Origin: Streptococcus oralis
GTDB lineage: Bacteria > Bacillota > Bacilli > Lactobacillales > Streptococcaceae
DNA length: 64,000 nucleotides
Direction: 5' to 3'
Assembly: GCF_003943415.1 (NCBI RefSeq)
Contig: NZ_RJPK01000001.1
Span: 248,001-312,000 of the forward strand
Shown here: in pieces, positions 60,281 to 64,000 of the stretch
Position numbering within the stretch: position 1 is the first letter of the stretch
Layout of the letters: every line of letters begins with the position of its first letter
Program-made: the position numbers and the translations under genes
Notes under the pieces: model-generated
Databases searched by the model: none
What the model was told of the DNA's origin: nothing
Seen by the model: the letters and a program-made list of their open reading frames with translations, nothing else

Positions 60281-60612
60281 TGGAAATCGAAAAAACCAAT
60301 CGCATGAATGCGCTTTTTGAATTTTATGCTGCGCTTTTGACAGATAAGCAGATGAATTATATTGAACTCTACTATGCAGATGATTACAGTCTTGCGGAGA
60401 TTGCTGAAGAGTTCGGTGTCAGTCGTCAGGCTGTCTATGATAATATCAAGCGGACGGAAAAGATTCTAGAAGATTATGAGATGAAACTGCACATGTATTC
60501 GGACTACATTGTTCGCGGTCAGATTTTTGACCAGATCTTGGAGCGTTATCCCAAGGATGAATTTCTGCAGGAGCAAATAGAAATTTTAACAAGCATTGAT
60601 GATAGAGAATAA
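60280..60612 (+). CDS. ylxM: YlxM-family SRP-associated HTH protein
   Basis: A 110-residue protein with a sigma-4-like helix-turn-helix: [19 protein letters not shown] (about 28-46) and [14 protein letters not shown]. YlxM binds the signal recognition particle in streptococci and stimulates its function. ATG lies 8 nt after the -10 with no binding site; ffh starts 11 nt after the stop, as in most Firmicutes. Confidence 0.92.
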   Translation: MEIEKTNRMNALFEFYAALLTDKQMNYIELYYADDYSLAEIAEEFGVSRQAVYDNIKRTEKILEDYEMKLHMYSDYIVRGQIFDQILERYPKDEFLQEQIEILTSIDDRE

Positions 60613-60623
60613 GAGGAAGAAAA

Positions 60624-62195
60624 ATGGCATTTGAAAGTTTAACGGAACGTTTGCAGAACGTCTTTAAAAATCTACGTAAAAAAGGAAAAATCTCTGAGGC
60701 TGATGTCCAAGAAGCAACCAAAGAGATTCGCTTGGCCTTGCTGGAAGCCGACGTTGCTTTGCCAGTTGTAAAGGACTTTATCAAGAAGGTTCGTGAACGT
60801 GCAGTCGGACACGAGGTCATTGATACCCTTAATCCAGCACAACAGATTATCAAAATCGTTGATGAGGAATTGACAGCCATTTTAGGATCTGATACGGCTG
60901 AGATTATCAAGTCACCTAAGATTCCTACGATTATCATGATGGTCGGTTTGCAAGGAGCTGGTAAAACGACCTTTGCTGGTAAGCTGGCTAATAAACTCAA
61001 GAAGGAAGAAAATGCTCGTCCTTTGATGATTGCGGCGGATATTTATCGTCCAGCAGCCATCGATCAGCTGAAAACACTTGGACAGCAGATAGATGTGCCT
61101 GTCTTTGCACTTGGAACAGAGGTTCCGGCTGTTGAGATTGTTCGTCAAGGTTTGGAGCAAGCTCAAGCCAATCACAACGACTATGTCTTGATTGATACGG
61201 CAGGGCGTTTGCAGATTGATGAACTCTTGATGAATGAGCTTCGTGATGTTAAGGCCTTGGCTCAACCAAACGAAATCCTGCTTGTCATTGATGCCATGAT
61301 CGGTCAGGAAGCGGCCAATGTCGCCCGTGAGTTTAATGCTCAGTTAGAAGTGACTGGTGTTATCCTTACCAAGATTGATGGGGATACTCGTGGTGGTGCA
61401 GCTCTATCTGTTCGTCACATCACTGGAAAACCAATCAAGTTCACTGGTACTGGTGAAAAAATCACGGATATTGAAACCTTCCATCCAGATCGTATGTCAA
61501 GCCGTATCCTTGGTATGGGGGATATGCTGACCTTGATCGAGAAAGCTTCTCAGGAATACGATGAGCAAAAAGCCCTTGAAATGGCTGAGAAGATGCGTGA
61601 AAACACCTTTGATTTCAATGATTTCATTGATCAATTGGATCAGGTGCAAAATATGGGTCCGATGGAAGACTTGCTCAAGATGATTCCAGGTATGGCTAAC
61701 AATCCAGCCCTTCAAAATATGAAGGTGGATGAGCGCCAGATTGCTCGCAAACGTGCCATCGTATCTTCGATGACACCTGAAGAGCGTGAAAATCCTGATT
61801 TGTTAAATCCAAGTCGCCGTCGACGTATCGCTGCAGGTTCTGGGAATACCTTTGTCGAAGTCAATAAATTTATCAAGGACTTTAATCAGGCTAAACAGCT
61901 CATGCAAGGTGTCATGTCTGGAGATATGAACAAAATGATGAAGCAGATGGGAATCAATCCAAACAATCTTCCAAAAAACATGCCAAATATGGGAGGAATG
62001 GATATGTCTGCCCTTGAAGGCATGATGGGACAAGGTGGTATGCCTGATATGTCAGCTCTAGGAGGAGCAGGAATGCCAGATATGAGCCAGATGTTTGGTG
62101 GTGGACTCAAAGGTAAAATCGGCGAATTTGCTATGAAACAGTCTATGAAACGTATGGCCAACAAAATGAAAAAAGCTAAGAAGAAACGCAAATAA
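60624..62195 (+). CDS. ffh: Signal recognition particle protein Ffh (SRP54)
   Basis: A 523-residue SRP GTPase. N domain, G domain with GLQGAGKTT, DTAGRLQID and TKIDGD, and a methionine-rich M domain with an unusually Met/Gly-rich end (MGGMDMSALEGMMGQGGM) before a basic tail. It binds nascent membrane-protein signals and docks on FtsY. AGAGGAAG precedes ATG. Confidence 0.97.
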   Translation: MAFESLTERLQNVFKNLRKKGKISEADVQEATKEIRLALLEADVALPVVKDFIKKVRERAVGHEVIDTLNPAQQIIKIVDEELTAILGSDTAEIIKSPKIPTIIMMVGLQGAGKTTFAGKLANKLKKEENARPLMIAADIYRPAAIDQLKTLGQQIDVPVFALGTEVPAVEIVRQGLEQAQANHNDYVLIDTAGRLQIDELLMNELRDVKALAQPNEILLVIDAMIGQEAANVAREFNAQLEVTGVILTKIDGDTRGGAALSVRHITGKPIKFTGTGEKITDIETFHPDRMSSRILGMGDMLTLIEKASQEYDEQKALEMAEKMRENTFDFNDFIDQLDQVQNMGPMEDLLKMIPGMANNPALQNMKVDERQIARKRAIVSSMTPEERENPDLLNPSRRRRIAAGSGNTFVEVNKFIKDFNQAKQLMQGVMSGDMNKMMKQMGINPNNLPKNMPNMGGMDMSALEGMMGQGGMPDMSALGGAGMPDMSQMFGGGLKGKIGEFAMKQSMKRMANKMKKAKKKRK

Positions 62196-62224
62196 AAAGG
62201 GAAGCAGAAGTGCTTTCCTTTTTT
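62196..62224 (+). terminator. Terminator of ffh
   Basis: AAAGGGAAGCA and TGCTTTCCTTT pair over 11 bp (one G-U) around GAAG, followed by T. Confidence 0.88.
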
Positions 62225-62277
62225 ATATAAAATATGTGCTTTCTATGATTAGGCAATTTTCTTAATCGAAAAATTGA

Positions 62278-63276
62278 CTAAATAGAAAGAGTGATTTCAA
62301 ACCCTTGCATCCATTCGGAATTTACTGTGATTTCGATTTTTAAAGCATCTGCTAATTGTTTGACCAGATAGAGGCCCATGCCTGTTGATTTTTTCCTTGT
62401 ATCACCTGAATCACCTGTAAATCCTTTTTCAAAGATATGAGGGAGGTCGCAAGCTTTAACTCCGCAGCCATTATCCCTAATAATCAGACTTGTGCGCTCC
62501 TTATCCTTTGACATAGAAATACTGAGTTCGGGCTTGTCAGAGCTATATTTAAGGGCATTGGCGAGAATTTGAGAGAGGATAAATTCAAAACTGCGTTGAT
62601 CGGTGTAGCAGGTGCTTTGTATGTTTTCTAACTTAATCGTAAAATTCTTTTCTTTGAGCAAGGGATCAAAGTTTTCCAAAAGTTTCTGAATACACTCTTG
62701 TAGGTCAAGGTCTTCAAATAGAAAATCATTTTTCTCACTTTTCACCCTGTAGTAGAATAGGATCTGCGATACATTTTCTTGGATTTGATTTCTCACATAG
62801 TCCAACTTAAAAGCTGTATCCTTCGGCAACTGGTCGCTTTGATTGTCTAAAAGGAGAGAAAGAAGTGATAGAGGGAGTTTAATCTCATGTGCCCATTTTT
62901 CAACATAGTCCTCATACTCGGCTAGTAATGAGTTGAGCTTTCCTATTTCAGCTTGCTTTTGATAAAGTATATCTGCCATTTTTTCAATGCTTTCTTTCTC
63001 TGAGGCACTTGATAAATGCAATAATTCCAGCTCAGTATCGACCTTGGGATTGGCTATGAAGGCTTTATAGGCAGCGGATTTTTTTCTTTCTTTTCTTATA
63101 AGTAGAAATGATAGGATGAAAAAGAGCAGGACGGTGGCTAAAATATAGAGAAGGATGAGGGCTTGAAACATTCTCACATCTGAAAGCCAAAGCAGAATTG
63201 CTGTAAATAGATCAAATGCTAAGAGAACAAGTAACCAAGGCAGATAGGCAGCTAGATATTTTAGATTAGGTTTCAT
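62278..63276 (-). CDS. BceS-like intramembrane-sensing histidine kinase
   Basis: A 332-residue kinase with two closely spaced membrane helices (about 8-31 and 38-60) and almost no external loop, the hallmark of kinases that sense peptide antibiotics through a partner ABC transporter. Phosphoacceptor His130 in WAHEIKLPLS, N box ALKYSS, G1 RDNGCGV, F box HIFEKGF and G2 GMGLYLVKQ are intact. The regulator gene precedes it with 11 nt overlap. No Bce-type transporter is inside the window, so the signal is unknown. It may correspond to a pneumococcal TCS01-like system. Confidence 0.8.
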   Translation of the reverse strand: MKPNLKYLAAYLPWLLVLLAFDLFTAILLWLSDVRMFQALILLYILATVLLFFILSFLLIRKERKKSAAYKAFIANPKVDTELELLHLSSASEKESIEKMADILYQKQAEIGKLNSLLAEYEDYVEKWAHEIKLPLSLLSLLLDNQSDQLPKDTAFKLDYVRNQIQENVSQILFYYRVKSEKNDFLFEDLDLQECIQKLLENFDPLLKEKNFTIKLENIQSTCYTDQRSFEFILSQILANALKYSSDKPELSISMSKDKERTSLIIRDNGCGVKACDLPHIFEKGFTGDSGDTRKKSTGMGLYLVKQLADALKIEITVNSEWMQGFEITLSI

Positions 63277-63949
63277 CTGGACTTACCTCTTCTAGCTTGT
63301 AACCAATACCTCTGACGGACTTAACTTGAAGGGCAATACCAGCCTGTTTCATCACCTTTTTCAGCCTTGCAATATTTACTTGTAGGGCATTTTCATCGAT
63401 GAACTCAGTTGTATTCCACAGTTTCATGCTTAGTTCTTCTTTTGTGACGACAGAATCAGTTGCCACTAATAAGGTTTCTAACAATTTCCCTTGATTTTGG
63501 GGTAGTAAAATCGAATGTCCGTTGATATAAAGGGTATAGGTCTGTCTATCCAGCAGAAAATTATCTTTTTCAAGTAGATTTTGTCTGCCTTCATAGCGTT
63601 TCAAGATATTTTCTATACGTGCCAAGAATCTTTCTTTTTTGAAAGGTTTTGTTAGGTACTCATCTGCCCCTAATTTTAGGGCGTAGATCTCATCTTTTAG
63701 TTGTTCACGGGAGGTGAGAACCAATATAGGCACAGAGCATTTTGACTTGAGATTTTTACAAATTTGAAAACCTGTTTCTCCTGGCAAATTCAAATCCAGT
63801 ATGATTAGATCTGTATCGTATTGCAGCACTTGCTGGCTTGTTTCTTTGAAGTCAGTCAACTTATCAACTTGATAACCTGCTTTCTCTAACAAGATAACAA
63901 TTTCATCTCGAATCAAGGCTTCATCTTCAATTACCAGAATATGCTTCAT
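63266..63949 (-). CDS. BceR-like OmpR-family response regulator
   Basis: A 227-residue regulator: receiver with Asp52 in IILDLNLPGETG, Thr in LVLTSRE and Lys in YLTKPF, and a winged-helix DNA-binding end (ENALQVNIARLKKVMKQAG, VRGIGYKLEE). It is first in a two-gene unit with the kinase, with AAGGAGGAA before ATG. It likely controls an antimicrobial-peptide resistance transporter outside the window. Confidence 0.85.
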   Translation of the reverse strand: MKHILVIEDEALIRDEIVILLEKAGYQVDKLTDFKETSQQVLQYDTDLIILDLNLPGETGFQICKNLKSKCSVPILVLTSREQLKDEIYALKLGADEYLTKPFKKERFLARIENILKRYEGRQNLLEKDNFLLDRQTYTLYINGHSILLPQNQGKLLETLLVATDSVVTKEELSMKLWNTTEFIDENALQVNIARLKKVMKQAGIALQVKSVRGIGYKLEEVSPDET

Positions 63950-64000
63950 ATCGGTTCCTCCTTTTTCTAATTTATTCTACCTTATTCATCTCTTTTGGGT

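Overview
The window is a compact, low-GC Firmicute chromosome segment that reads as a mitis-group Streptococcus, close to S. pneumoniae, S. mitis and S. oralis. Near-pneumococcal versions of CiaH, PavA, PmrA, CoiA, PpmA/PrsA, CpoA, PepX, a 1033-residue DnaE, the 286-residue Map and EF-Tu support this, as does gene order recalled from pneumococcus (pavA-ybeY-dgkA-era-mutM-coaE-pmrA-rpmG-secG-rnr-smpB-tehB; coiA-pepF-OMT-prsA; ftsW-ppc-trpXYZ-dnaG-rpoD). No rRNA, tRNA, CRISPR array, insertion sequence or prophage was seen. Almost all genes are core housekeeping genes. The exact species cannot be fixed from this window.

Layout. 1-2.7 kb: end of ciaH, a convergent DUF3270 gene, and an HrtBA-like heme-type efflux pair. 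2.8-10.5 kb: a U32-family gene, then nucleoside/pentose catabolism (rpiA, deoB, DUF1697, punA), a ClC-type channel, deoD behind a tandem structured RNA, and a sirtuin gene flanked by a second, diverged copy of the deoD 3' end. 10.5-20.9 kb: pavA (minus strand), then the ybeY-dgkA-era-mutM-coaE-pmrA-rpmG run, secG, rnr-smpB and tehB. 21.1-26.8 kb: a Card1-like (CARF plus nuclease) gene, then the competence gene coiA, pepF, an O-methyltransferase and the foldase prsA. 27-37.5 kb: ftsW, ppc, a T-box-controlled trpXYZ transporter, and the dnaG-rpoD operon. 37.6-41.9 kb: two glycolipid glycosyltransferases, small membrane proteins and obg. 42-50.7 kb: pepX-argR (minus), dnaE, pfkA, pyk. 50.8-60.1 kb: murA, a GNAT gene, a CBS regulator, map, ccdA-etrx, dacA (minus), an AI-2E family gene and tuf. 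60.3-64 kb: ylxM-ffh and a BceRS-like two-component system (minus).

How parts work together. rpiA, deoB, punA and deoD together cleave purine nucleosides and feed ribose phosphates into central metabolism. rnr and smpB overlap and both serve trans-translation. pfkA and pyk are paired glycolytic genes. cpoA and its neighbour make the two membrane glycolipids. ccdA and the thioredoxin lipoprotein form an extracytoplasmic reduction pathway. ylxM-ffh supply the signal recognition particle.

Most notable observations: a tandem covarying RNA element before deoD; a 57-nt second deoD terminus after the sirtuin gene, differing from deoD only at third codon positions, which marks a recombination or insertion boundary; a stand-alone Card1-like protein without CRISPR context; three genes sharing TGGTATAAT-N7-ATG, predicting leaderless mRNAs (with dacA close to it); and a 25-codon ORF between the Trp T-box terminator and trpX. 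Several start codons were moved from the longest open frame, on Shine-Dalgarno placement and family alignment. All comparisons to named strains are from memory; no database search was run.
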